Shown: positions 9,580 through 17,717 of the stretch, piece by piece
Numbering within the stretch: position 1 is the stretch's first letter
Layout of the letters: the number at the start of each line of letters is the position of its first letter
Assembly (NCBI GenBank): GCA_029263175.1
Contig: JAJCXZ010000045.1
Span: 34,020-98,019, forward strand
DNA: 64,000 nucleotides
Source: Acidimicrobiales bacterium
GTDB lineage: Bacteria > Actinomycetota > Acidimicrobiia > Acidimicrobiales > Aldehydirespiratoraceae
Direction: 5' to 3'
Translations under genes and position numbers: made by a program
Notes under the pieces: generated by a model
What the model saw: the letters and a program-made list of their open reading frames with translations, nothing else
Told to the model about the DNA's origin: nothing
Database searches by the model: none

Positions 9580-11232
9580 CTAGCCGTTCTTGGCCGGCGC
9601 CCGATACACCACGGTTCTGTCAGGTGGCAGTGGTTCATGGCCGAGAATCATGTCAGCCGCCTTCTCCGCGATCATCATCGTTGGGGCATAGATGTTGCCA
9701 TTGCTGACGATCGGCATGACCGACGCGTCCACAACACGGAGACCCTCGGTGCCATGAACACGCATGGTCAACGGGTCGATGACTGCCATGTCGTCGACAC
9801 CCATCTTTGTGGTGCATGACGGATGGAGCGCGGTCTCGGCATCGCGGGCAACCCAGTCGAGGATCTCTTCGTCGGTTTCCACCGATGGACCCGGCGACAC
9901 CTCACCGCCGTTGTAGCGATCGAACGCGGGCTGGTTGAGGACGTGCCTGGCGGTACGGACGGCCTCGATCCATTCGCGGCGATCGTTGCCCGTCGACAGG
10001 TAGTTGAACTGCACGGCCGGGTGCTTCCGAGGATCGGTGGACGTGATCTTGACCGATCCACGGACATCGGAGTACATGGGCCCGATATGCACCTGGTAGC
10101 CGTGGCCACCCTCTGGTGCCGATCCGTCGTAGCGGATGGCGATCGGCAGGAAGTGGAACATCAGGTTCGGATAGTCGACCTCATCGTTGCTACGAACGAA
10201 CGCGCCGGCTTCGAAATGATTCGTGGCGGCCGGGCCACGACGGAAGAGCCACTGGAGACCGATGATCGGCATCCGCCACTTCGCCAGGTACGGCTGCATG
10301 GAGACGGGCTCCTTGCAGGTGTATTGGATGTAGACCTCGAGATGGTCCTGCAGGTTGGCCCCGACTCCAGGAAGGTCGACGACAGGATCGATCCCCAATG
10401 ACTGAAGGTGTTCGGTCTCGCCGATGCCCGATAGCTGGAGAAGTTGCGGCGAGTTGAACGCTCCGCCACAGCTGATGATCTCGGCACCTTTGACGGTGTG
10501 GGTCCGACGGCCCCGCCGGTATTCCACGCCCACGGCCCGGTTGCCTTCGAACAAGATCTTGTTGGCCTGAGCGAGGGTGCGAAGCGTAAGGTTCTTTCGC
10601 TTCAGCACCGGGTGCAGGTACGCCCGTGCGGCGCTGAGCCGTCGGCCGCGCACCATGTTCTTGTCGAAGGCCGCAAACCCCTCTTGGCGGAATCCGTTGA
10701 CATCGTCGGTTCGCTCGAATCCCGCTTGGGGTCCTGCTTCGAGCCAGGCACCGAACAGCGGGTTCGTGGCGGGACCCGTCTCGAGTCGTAGCGGGCCCTC
10801 GTCGCCCCGCCAGTCATCACCGCCGACGAGGCGGTTCTCCATGCGCTTGAAGTAGGGCAGGCAGTGGGCGTAGTCCCACGTTTCCATGCCGGGTTCCGCC
10901 GCCCACTTGTCGTAGTCCATCGGGTTGCCCCGTTGGAAGATCATGCCGTTGATACTCGATGACCCACCGAGCACCTTTCCCCGAGCGTGATACACCCGGC
11001 GGCCGCCCATGAACGGCTCGGGTTCCGACTCGTACTTCCAGTCATAGAACCGGCTGCCGATCGGATACGTGAGCGCGGCGGGCATGTGGATGAACACGTC
11101 CCAGCGCCAGTCCTTGCGTCCGGCTTCGAGTACCAGAACCTCGTTGTTCGGGTCGGCACTCAGCCGATTGGCGAGGGCGCAGCCCGCCGAACCACCCCCG
11201 ATGATGATGTAGTCCCACTGCTTGTCAGCCAC
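9580..11232 (-). CDS. GMC-family FAD oxidoreductase (choline-dehydrogenase-like)
   Basis: A 550-residue glucose-methanol-choline oxidoreductase that oxidises an alcohol with FAD. The Rossmann motif [16 protein letters not shown] lies at 9-24, GGSSSINGM is the GMC signature 1 region, [13 protein letters not shown] is signature 2 and [11 protein letters not shown] contains the active-site histidine. The GTG start at 11232 is preceded by a strong GGGGGAG ribosome-binding site. Many enzymes of this size are annotated as choline or alcohol dehydrogenases. No betaine aldehyde dehydrogenase is adjacent, so choline as substrate is unsupported. Confidence 0.93.
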   Translation of the reverse strand: MADKQWDYIIIGGGSAGCALANRLSADPNNEVLVLEAGRKDWRWDVFIHMPAALTYPIGSRFYDWKYESEPEPFMGGRRVYHARGKVLGGSSSINGMIFQRGNPMDYDKWAAEPGMETWDYAHCLPYFKRMENRLVGGDDWRGDEGPLRLETGPATNPLFGAWLEAGPQAGFERTDDVNGFRQEGFAAFDKNMVRGRRLSAARAYLHPVLKRKNLTLRTLAQANKILFEGNRAVGVEYRRGRRTHTVKGAEIISCGGAFNSPQLLQLSGIGETEHLQSLGIDPVVDLPGVGANLQDHLEVYIQYTCKEPVSMQPYLAKWRMPIIGLQWLFRRGPAATNHFEAGAFVRSNDEVDYPNLMFHFLPIAIRYDGSAPEGGHGYQVHIGPMYSDVRGSVKITSTDPRKHPAVQFNYLSTGNDRREWIEAVRTARHVLNQPAFDRYNGGEVSPGPSVETDEEILDWVARDAETALHPSCTTKMGVDDMAVIDPLTMRVHGTEGLRVVDASVMPIVSNGNIYAPTMMIAEKAADMILGHEPLPPDRTVVYRAPAKNG

Positions 11233-11284
11233 GAGTGCTCCCCCTAGCTGCGAAGGCTAGCGATGTCACGCGGTTGTAGACCCG

Positions 11285-11305
11285 GCCGGTGATGCTTTCA
11301 CCGGC
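11285..11305 (-). terminator. Hairpin between ZIP transporter and GMC oxidoreductase
   Basis: Perfect 7-bp inverted repeat GCCGGTG/CACCGGC around a 7-base spacer, in the 269-bp gap (11233-11501) between the ZIP gene end and the GMC start, both on the minus strand. There is no U-run after it, so it is only a possible terminator or leader structure. I see no other gene or motif in this gap. Confidence 0.3.
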
Positions 11306-11501
11306 GGCTCTCGTGGGAAGTTGAGGGTTGCGGTCTCCTGTGGGGCCAGGCGGCGCATGCGTGTCGGGCTGGCCCTGCTCGGGCCATGATCGACGACGGT
11401 CTACGGACTGCACCCGGCAATCCGGCTGGTCAGTTTGCAGCCCGATTCGGCCCCATCGCTGGCCGACACCCCGGCCAGTACTTCGAAGACTCAGACAGTC
11501 A

Positions 11502-12329
11502 TTAGTGGCCGTGGGAGAGATCGAATACCCGATCGATAGCGACAAAAACAACGGCGAAGAGCAGGGCGCCGAGGACCACCATGGCCACGGAGCGCCGCCC
11601 GGTATCCGGGTTGTGGATCGCCGGGAGCGTGTCGACTGTGGCCACATAGACGAACGTGCCGGCCGAGAACAGTAAGGCGAGTGCGATCCACCGCTCGCTG
11701 GCCTCATCGAGAAGCAGGTAAGTGACGAGGATCGCGGCAGGGGTCGAGAGCGCGAAGGCGATGACTCCCAGCGCCACTCGACCGCGGTCGACGGTCTCGT
11801 GCAGGGCGAAGAGGCCCAAGCTGAATGCGGCCGGCACCCGATGGATGACAACCGCCACGGCGACGAGTACACCGAACGCTGCCTCACCCGATAGAGCAGC
11901 AGCGCCGATGGCGAGTCCGTCGGCCATTGCGTGAACGGAGAGCCCCGCGGCGACCACACCCATTGATGAGGGATGGTGAACGTGGCCGTGCCCGTGACCC
12001 TCGGCATGATCGTGGTGTTCCTCGTGGATGTCGTGGCCGACGCCGAAACCTTCGAGGACGAGCATCAGCGAGAAGCCGGCGAGTATTGCTGCCCCGAGAA
12101 TCACCGGAGCGTCAGTGAAACCGGAGCCGTGGCCCGCGGTGGCCAGGTCGAATCCCTCGGGAATCACCACGAGGAGGGCGGAGGCCAGGAGCAGGCCGGC
12201 AGAGACGCCGGTGATGTCGTGGAGCCGTTCGTCAGAGAGGCGGGGCGCGAACCAGCGAGGTCCGAAGCCTCCCAAGAGCGAGAGCACAAAGACTGCGCCG
12301 GCGACGGCGACGGTTTCCATCGGCGTCAC
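11502..12329 (-). CDS. ZIP-family metal transporter
   Basis: A 275-residue ZIP permease, moving divalent cations such as zinc into the cytoplasm. About eight hydrophobic segments are visible. A histidine-rich loop (HDIHEEHHDHAEGHGHGHVHH) precedes the conserved helix HAMADGLAIGAA, whose His and Asp line the binuclear metal centre; the next helix has VIHRVPAAFSLG, a variant of the usual HKxPEG. The start may be GTG at 12329 or ATG at 12320. The gene follows the biotin-carrier gene by 12 bp on the same strand, but a functional link to the carboxylase is not obvious. No metal-responsive operator was recognised. Confidence 0.9.
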   Translation of the reverse strand: MTPMETVAVAGAVFVLSLLGGFGPRWFAPRLSDERLHDITGVSAGLLLASALLVVIPEGFDLATAGHGSGFTDAPVILGAAILAGFSLMLVLEGFGVGHDIHEEHHDHAEGHGHGHVHHPSSMGVVAAGLSVHAMADGLAIGAAALSGEAAFGVLVAVAVVIHRVPAAFSLGLFALHETVDRGRVALGVIAFALSTPAAILVTYLLLDEASERWIALALLFSAGTFVYVATVDTLPAIHNPDTGRRSVAMVVLGALLFAVVFVAIDRVFDLSHGH

Positions 12330-12341
12330 GCTATCGAGGGA

Positions 12342-12557
12342 CTAGGCGATGGTTGCGAGCGTGTCGCCCTCACTCACGGAATCGCCCTCGCTCACCGACA
12401 GGCTCTCGATGGTGCCGTCGTCGTCGGCCTCGACGGGGATCTCCATCTTCATCGACTCGAGGATCATCACCACGTCCCCGATCTCGACCGTGTCCCCCAC
12501 GGCCTTCTCGATCTTCCACACGGTGCCGACGACCGGACTCTCTACGGGATTGGACAT
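12342..12557 (-). CDS. Biotin/lipoyl carrier protein (biotin carboxyl carrier subunit)
   Basis: A 71-residue free-standing biotinyl domain. ESMKMEIPVEAD contains the biotin-accepting lysine in the canonical MKM context, and the glycine-rich turns GDTVEIGD and GDSVSEGD are those of BCCP domains. It is cytoplasmic and carries carboxybiotin from a biotin carboxylase to the carboxyltransferase encoded 8 bp upstream. Translation is probably coupled: the carboxyltransferase stop is followed directly by GGAG and the ATG. No biotin carboxylase gene is seen in the window, so that subunit must be encoded elsewhere. Confidence 0.92.
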   Translation of the reverse strand: MSNPVESPVVGTVWKIEKAVGDTVEIGDVVMILESMKMEIPVEADDDGTIESLSVSEGDSVSEGDTLATIA

Positions 12558-12565
12558 ATCGCTCC

Positions 12566-14164
12566 TCAGGGTCGATACGGCGACGACGCCGTGTCGCGGT
12601 CACGTAGCGGCGCGACCAGATTGGCAAACTCGCACAGCAGTGGCCGTGTGCGAGCGGGGTCGACGATCTCCTCGACGAGGAAAGCGTCCGCTGTACGGAA
12701 CGGATTGCGGACTTGATTCAGCCGATCGGTGATCTCCTCGAGCAAAGCGTCAGGGTCGTCGCTCGCCTCGAGTTCGCGGGTGTACGCAGCCTCGACTCCG
12801 CCCTCGACTGGTAGCGAGCCCCAGTCTCCGGAGGGCCAGGCGTAGCGGTGCTGCCAGCGATGGGCATTGCTGTGTCCCGCTCCGGCCACACCGAAGACCT
12901 TGCGGACCAGGACCGAGCACCACGGGATCGTCGACTGATAGATAGCGGCCAGCGCATGCGAACCGTGGCGGATCGCTGCCGCTGCCTCGTTGTCCGAGCC
13001 GATCACGAAGCCGGGATTGTCGACAAGATGCACCACCGGAAGTCGGAACGTTTCGGCCAAGTCGACGAAGCGGGTCGCCTTCTGGGCCGTGGCCGTGGTC
13101 CAGCCACCGCCGTAGTGATACGAGTCCCCGGCCATCAGGGCCACCGGCCACCCATCGAGTCGGGCCAGGCCGGTGATGAGCGAACGGCCGTGAAAGCGGC
13201 CCATCTCGAAGAACGAACCCTCATCGACGACCGACTCGATGATCGGACGCATCTTGTAGACCTTGCGGCGATCACGCGGAATCGCGACTCGCAACTCGGG
13301 TGCCGTGCGCTCGGGATCGTCCGCGGGCTCGATCCGGGGCGGGAGTTCGCCGACGCGGGAGGGCAAGTACGACAGGAAGCGGCGGGCAGCCGCAAACGCC
13401 TCGTCCTCACTCTTGACCTCGACGTCGATCGCTCCATTGCGGGTGTGGACCCTGCTCCCACCGAGCGACTCTTTCGTGACCTGCTCACCACCAAGACGAT
13501 TGACCACGACAGGGCCGGCGACGAAGAGCTGGCTCAGACCCTCGATCATGACGGAGAAGTGGCTGGTCACCGCTCTCGCCGCGCCCAGCCCCGCCACCGG
13601 CCCGAGACAGAGGCTCACCACTGGAACTCGCGAGAGGTTGGCCACGACGTGATCCCACGCCGGGTTCGCAGGCACGTACGTGCGGAGCCCTCGGCCGTAC
13701 CCACCATTGGGACCAGCGTCGTGCTCAGGGTCGAGTGTTTTGACCGAGCCTCCGCCCCCGGTGCCATCGAGGAGCCGCACGATCGGCAAACCGAGCTCCC
13801 CTGCCATTGCCTCGGCTGCGATCTGTTTCTCGACGATCGACGCGTCGGCGGCACCGCCACGAACCGTGAAGTCGTCGCCCGCGATCACGACGGGTCGGGA
13901 ATCGATCGTGGCGCGACCGAAAACGAAGTTCGCCGGGCTGAACGTGATCAACTCACCGTGCTCGTCGTATGTGGCGGTTCCGGCCGTTTTGCCGATCTCA
14001 TGGAACGAGCCCGCGTCGATCAACTTCTCGATTCGCTGGCGAACATCGAGTTTTCCTCGACCATGTTGACGCGAAACCTTCTCAGTGCCGCCCATCTCCT
14101 CGGCGAGTGCCTCTCGCCGCGACAGCTCTTCGAGCTCAGGTTCCCAGGACTCGGGTTCGCTCAT
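12566..14164 (-). CDS. Acyl-CoA carboxylase carboxyltransferase (beta) subunit
   Basis: A 532-residue carboxyltransferase subunit of a biotin-dependent acyl-CoA carboxylase, which moves CO2 from carboxybiotin to acetyl-, propionyl- or another acyl-CoA. The N-terminal half has RQHGRGKLDVRQRIEKLID and the C-terminal half has LVDNPGFVIGSDNEAAAAIRHG followed by RKVFGVAGAGHS, both CT-domain hallmarks. Length equals that of single-chain CT subunits (about 510-540). It is paired with a tiny carrier protein rather than a fused BC-BCCP alpha chain. Acyl specificity cannot be read from these motifs. Confidence 0.93.
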   Translation of the reverse strand: MSEPESWEPELEELSRREALAEEMGGTEKVSRQHGRGKLDVRQRIEKLIDAGSFHEIGKTAGTATYDEHGELITFSPANFVFGRATIDSRPVVIAGDDFTVRGGAADASIVEKQIAAEAMAGELGLPIVRLLDGTGGGGSVKTLDPEHDAGPNGGYGRGLRTYVPANPAWDHVVANLSRVPVVSLCLGPVAGLGAARAVTSHFSVMIEGLSQLFVAGPVVVNRLGGEQVTKESLGGSRVHTRNGAIDVEVKSEDEAFAAARRFLSYLPSRVGELPPRIEPADDPERTAPELRVAIPRDRRKVYKMRPIIESVVDEGSFFEMGRFHGRSLITGLARLDGWPVALMAGDSYHYGGGWTTATAQKATRFVDLAETFRLPVVHLVDNPGFVIGSDNEAAAAIRHGSHALAAIYQSTIPWCSVLVRKVFGVAGAGHSNAHRWQHRYAWPSGDWGSLPVEGGVEAAYTRELEASDDPDALLEEITDRLNQVRNPFRTADAFLVEEIVDPARTRPLLCEFANLVAPLRDRDTASSPYRP

Positions 14165-14205
14165 TCAGACCCCACCCTTCTCATTCATCAATCGCGTCTG
14201 AGACG

Positions 14206-15399
14206 TCAGTCGCGGTTCAGCGCGTCGCCGATCGAAGCCGAAGCCGCAGCGATACCGGAGCTTCCCATGGGTGCCGCCATCGAACTCAATGCTGCTTCGA
14301 CGGTGGCCAGCGTGCCCAGGATCATCGGCGGGTTGTGCCACCCCATGTGTCCGATCCGAAACGTGCGGTCAGGCATCGTCACCATCCCGATACCGAGGGT
14401 GAGACCGGCTTGCTCAGCGCATCGGCGACGGAGCTCGGTGGCATCAATGTCGCCCGTCTGCACGGTGGTGACGGCATTCGATCGGTGCGCGGGGCTGGCG
14501 ATGTTGAGCGACAGGCCGCCCGGCGTCGCCCATGCCGACACGGCGGCGCGGACCGCATCGGCATGCGCCTGATGCCGAGCCCACACCGCATCGAGGCCCC
14601 CCTCGTCGTCGATGAGCCCGAGGGCAGCATCCAACGCGTGGAGATGAGCGACCGGTGGTGTACCGGAGAAGATCTCGTAGAACATCTGGGGATCGATCCG
14701 CTTCGACCAGTCGAGATAGCTGACTCGTGGCCGATCCGGGTCCATGGCCGAGATGGCCCGCTCCCCCGCCCACACGAAGCCGAGGCCGGGCGGGCACATG
14801 AGACCCTTCTGGGATGCGCCGACGGTGAGGTCGACCCCCCACTCGTCCATCTCGTATCGGTCACAACCAAGGGATGCGATGCAATCCACCATCAGTAGGG
14901 CCGGGTGATCGGCGGCATCGATCGCGGCACGCAACGCGGGGATGTCGTTGTGCACCGAGCTGCTCGTGTCGACATGAGAGACGAGGATCGCCTTGATCGA
15001 CTTCGCAGTGTCGTCGCGTAGCCGTGCTTCGAGCGCAGCGGGGTCGACTGGAGTCTGGAAGTCGCCGGGAAGCACCTCGACGTCGACGCCGGCCAGCTCT
15101 GCCGCTACTCCCCAGAAGACGGCAAACCGACCAGATTCGAGAGCGAGCACCTTTTCACCGGGCGCCATGGTGTTCGCGATGGCCATCTGCCATGCGCCGT
15201 GACCGTTGGACGCGACGACGAACGCACGGCCCGAGGTGCGAGCGATGCCAGGCAGCCGCTCCAGCAAGCCGAAGGCGAGGTCAACGAGGGGTCCACCATA
15301 GATATCGGGCATGGGACGGGCCATCGCCGCGCGCACCGCGTCCGGAAGAATCGATGGGCCCGGTATCGCGATCATTGGAGTCCCTTGACTCAAGTCCAT
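14206..15399 (-). CDS. Class V aminotransferase (serine-glyoxylate / alanine-glyoxylate type)
   Basis: A 397-residue PLP enzyme of fold type I, class V, resembling serine-glyoxylate and alanine-glyoxylate aminotransferases. MIAIPGPSILPDAVRAAMARPMPD is the usual N-terminal glycine/proline motif, MVDCIASLGCDRYEMDEWGVD holds the PLP-pyridine aspartate and TVGASQKGLMCPPGLGFV holds the Schiff-base lysine. The start at 15399 (MDLSQGTPM) is preferred because GGGAGA lies about 6 bases upstream and the longer frame adds 27 non-homologous residues. It follows the nitroreductase by 91 bp on the same strand. It may act in photorespiration-like glyoxylate or purine-derived metabolism; this is inference. 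Confidence 0.88.
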   Translation of the reverse strand: MDLSQGTPMIAIPGPSILPDAVRAAMARPMPDIYGGPLVDLAFGLLERLPGIARTSGRAFVVASNGHGAWQMAIANTMAPGEKVLALESGRFAVFWGVAAELAGVDVEVLPGDFQTPVDPAALEARLRDDTAKSIKAILVSHVDTSSSVHNDIPALRAAIDAADHPALLMVDCIASLGCDRYEMDEWGVDLTVGASQKGLMCPPGLGFVWAGERAISAMDPDRPRVSYLDWSKRIDPQMFYEIFSGTPPVAHLHALDAALGLIDDEGGLDAVWARHQAHADAVRAAVSAWATPGGLSLNIASPAHRSNAVTTVQTGDIDATELRRRCAEQAGLTLGIGMVTMPDRTFRIGHMGWHNPPMILGTLATVEAALSSMAAPMGSSGIAAASASIGDALNRD

Positions 15400-15490
15400 T
15401 GTTGTCTCCCGTTTCCTCGTCTCGCAGTCGGCATGCACTGTAGAGCGACCGAGTCTGTTGGCTACGTTTCGGCGCGACAACGAGCAGCCG

Positions 15491-16081
15491 CTACGCGATC
15501 GGGTTCTTGTACGTGTCGAGGTAGGTGATCTCGCTGACCGGAGGCCGCTCTGCGGGCTTGAAGTCGGTGCCCTTGGTGTAGGCGACCGGCAGCAAGCCGG
15601 CTTGCGACATGTGTCCGGGAATTCCGAGCAGTTCAGCGGCCTCTTGCTCGAGGCCGAGATGGATGGTGGTCAGGACGCTGCCGAGCCCACGACTGCGCAG
15701 CGCCAGTTGGAAGCTCCTCATCGCGGGGATGATCGATCCCATGAGACCGGCTGCGGCGTTGGTGAGGTTGGCGCCGCCGGGGGCGTTCTCCAAGGCATCC
15801 TCCATCCGGCCGATGATCAACGGGATCACCATCACAGGCACATCCTGAAGGTTCTGGGCGAGATAGTTCGCCGAGCCCATGACTCGACCGCTTTGGGTCG
15901 CGCCGTCGGTCGCGGCCGCCGCTGCGGCCAGGTATTCACCGCCGGCGCGTCGGTAGATGTCAGCCAACACCGCCTTCTTCTCGGCGTCCCGTATCACCAT
16001 CCAGCGCCAACCCTGTCGGTTCGACCCTGTGGGCGCCTGCACGGCGAGTTGGAGACATTCGAGCAGTACGGCGTCGGGCAC
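15491..16081 (-). CDS. Nitroreductase-family flavoprotein with an abnormal 5' end
   Basis: An FMN-dependent nitroreductase-family protein; the body (LQLAVQAPTGSNRQGWRWMVI to DTYKNPIA) is clear. The first usable start is the GTG at 16081, giving 196 residues. Yet homologous coding clearly continues upstream in the same frame through TTRAVRKRLDFD (16088-16123), which is the FMN-phosphate-binding N-terminal motif. No ATG, GTG, TTG or CTG occurs between that segment and the TGA at 16151-16153, which is also the stop of the upstream gene in the same frame. Either the start codon has been lost, the protein is shortened, or translation enters from the upstream gene by readthrough. It is probably co-transcribed with the UGSC selenoprotein genes. 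Confidence 0.8.
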   Translation of the reverse strand: MPDAVLLECLQLAVQAPTGSNRQGWRWMVIRDAEKKAVLADIYRRAGGEYLAAAAAATDGATQSGRVMGSANYLAQNLQDVPVMVIPLIIGRMEDALENAPGGANLTNAAAGLMGSIIPAMRSFQLALRSRGLGSVLTTIHLGLEQEAAELLGIPGHMSQAGLLPVAYTKGTDFKPAERPPVSEITYLDTYKNPIA

Positions 16082-16150
16082 CTCGCGGTCGAAGTCGAGG
16101 CGTTTTCGTACCGCACGGGTGGTGGAGAGAAGCGCGTCGGTCCGGCAGCC

Positions 16151-17161
16151 TCAGTACCAGGGGACCTCGCACGCCTGCCCCACGTCCACCACGACGCTGA
16201 CCGCTCGGTTTCGATGAGCACCGGCGCACCAGGTTGGGAACGTGAACGAGTAGAGCCCCGCTCCCCCGGCGGCCACCAGTAGGACATCATCGGCGGACGC
16301 GAACGACTGCCGGCCGTCTCGTGTCCTGGCCCGCGCTGCGATGTGCTCGCCGATCGACTGGCGATCGTGGCCGGCAGCGGCCAGCTCCGCGGTTTGTTCC
16401 GGGGTGATCGCCACCACCGCCTGCCCCCGGCCGAGCCAGGCGTTGTTCGTGCCGTGAGCGCAGACGGAGTCGGCCAATCCGTCCAGAAGGCGGGTGGGCG
16501 ATGTGGGGTCGTCGGCGTCGGCTTGATGCGCAACGGAGTGCGGGGCCTCTGTGCCGATCACGGTGACCACCGACTGCTCCGGATCGAACCCGCGGCTGGC
16601 GTGAAGCGGCGTGAACGGGCTGTGTTCCTCGTCCTCGCCCATGCACTGGCCGAACTTGCCGCCGTGGCCGAGCAGCGTCATGTCCGACGAGCCGGGACGA
16701 GCACCGCCAATGTTGATCATTGCCAGGCGCAGGGCTCGTCCGATGCTGGCATTGGCCCGGTGACCAGGGCCGAGGGCCCCGAAACCGGCCGCAACGCCGC
16801 AGAGATGCCGTGCTGGACCGTTCACGATGATCAGCGGCGCAGTGCCGAAGGTGGTGGCCTGCATCTCCGTCAGATCGAATTCGGGTTCCATGACGGCCCG
16901 CGCCGCTGCCAGCACGATCGGCATGTGGTCCGGGAGACAACCAGCCATGACTGCCGCGCCGGCGAGCTTCTCCACGGTGCAAACCCCCTGGAGCGGGCCC
17001 ATGGTGCCAAGTGCGGCATCACCGTCCACGCCGGCTGCGAGCACCATTCGGTCGACCCGGCTCGGCGTCGGCACGACGACCGGAAGGCCATCGGTGCACC
17101 CCAAACGGTGGAGCTCCTCGACCGCGTCGAACTCGGAGTCGGCACGCAGGGTGTGGCTCAC
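16151..17161 (-). CDS. Unrecognised 336-residue protein coupled to the UGSC selenoprotein
   Basis: I do not recognise a family with confidence. The 336-residue protein is soluble-looking, with alternating glycine-rich and hydrophobic stretches. Conspicuous segments are GCTDGLPVVVPTPSRVDRMV near the N terminus, ATTFGTAPLIIVNGPARHLCG in the middle, LGHGGKFGQCMGEDEEHSPF, and WCAGAHRNRAVSVVVDVGQACEVPWY at the end. The GTG start overlaps the stop of the UGSC selenoprotein gene (GTGA), so the two products are likely made in fixed ratio and may interact. Its TGA stop lies in the same frame as the following nitroreductase. A role as redox partner or substrate-binding component of the UGSC protein is only inference. 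Confidence 0.75.
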   Translation of the reverse strand: MSHTLRADSEFDAVEELHRLGCTDGLPVVVPTPSRVDRMVLAAGVDGDAALGTMGPLQGVCTVEKLAGAAVMAGCLPDHMPIVLAAARAVMEPEFDLTEMQATTFGTAPLIIVNGPARHLCGVAAGFGALGPGHRANASIGRALRLAMINIGGARPGSSDMTLLGHGGKFGQCMGEDEEHSPFTPLHASRGFDPEQSVVTVIGTEAPHSVAHQADADDPTSPTRLLDGLADSVCAHGTNNAWLGRGQAVVAITPEQTAELAAAGHDRQSIGEHIAARARTRDGRQSFASADDVLLVAAGGAGLYSFTFPTWCAGAHRNRAVSVVVDVGQACEVPWY

Positions 17162-17691
17162 CGGGGGCTGCCCTCGAGAGCCGCGAGCACCTCAGCGGCG
17201 ACCTTCTCGGCGACCCGGCGCATGTTCTCGACACCCGTGCCGGCCACCGGATGAGGCAGCTGGACCCGTGGAATGCCGGGCATACCGAACGCCGAGGCGA
17301 CGAAGTCGCCCTGCGGCCAGAACTCTTCGGTGACCAGTGCGACAGCCGGGAGCCCTCGGTTGGCTGCATTCAGTCCGTCACGCACGGTGCCGGTGGTGCA
17401 GCTCCCTCAATGCCCGTAGGCGGCCACGACTGCTTGGCACTCTCCGACAATCGTGTCGAGCATCGTGTCGTCGGCGATGGCGGACGCATTTCCCTTGTCG
17501 TACCGGGAGTACCGGAGCTCTGGTCGCAGCGCTCGCATGGCTCCCTCCACCTGATCGAGAAAAGCGACCGAATCCGAGAAGCCATTGGCCAGCAGGCCGA
17601 CGGTCGCAGCACCGGAAAGGTCAGCGCTCAGCTCGTACGGGACTGCGACCGTCTCCGGTTCACCGCGGGGATCCAGGAACTCGATGGTCAT
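17158..17691 (-). CDS. UGSC-family selenoprotein (in-frame UGA = Sec at residue 95)
   Basis: Read through one TGA at 17407-17409, this gene encodes 177 residues. The first 94 end in VVAAYGH and continue U-G-S-C-T-T-G-T-V-R-D-G-L in the same frame. That is the defining UGSC motif of a selenoprotein family in which Sec and Cys98 form a redox pair. Neither half is a plausible protein alone: the second half has no start except an internal GTG. A hairpin suitable as a bacterial SECIS element lies 14-32 nt after the UGA. The gene lies 26 bp downstream of hutH on the same strand and overlaps the next gene by 4 bp. The reaction catalysed is unknown to me; thiol or peroxide redox chemistry is a reasonable guess. 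Confidence 0.88.
17375..17393 (-). promoter_or_regulatory. Candidate SECIS hairpin of the UGSC gene
   Basis: Located 14-32 nt after the UGA. The stem is CCG/CGG, a G-A mismatch, then CAC/GUG, closing the loop CGUGC (loop at +21 to +25, G in its second position). An outer helix GCUGCA/UGCAGC (+5 to +10 with +39 to +44) extends it. The position and the early loop G fit the rules described for bacterial SECIS elements. The apical sequence ACCGUG-N-GU recurs in the selenoprotein B hairpin at 27434-27450. Confidence 0.65.
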
Positions 17692-17717
17692 GGTTCGACA
17701 GTAGCGCGAGCCGAGAA

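Noticed and set aside
12848..14572. 574-codon plus-strand frame over the carboxyltransferase and aminotransferase genes
   Set aside because: No recognisable motifs; the minus strand holds two well-known enzyme families across it.
16151..16153. Fourth selenocysteine codon between the 336-residue gene and the nitroreductase
   Set aside because: No hairpin with an early loop G at the right distance, and no known family has Sec here; start-codon loss or readthrough is kept as a separate finding.
17158..17409. Treating the UGSC halves as two separate small genes or a pseudogene
   Set aside because: Same frame, UGA exactly at the UGSC motif and a hairpin right after it; the second half has no independent start with a ribosome-binding site.
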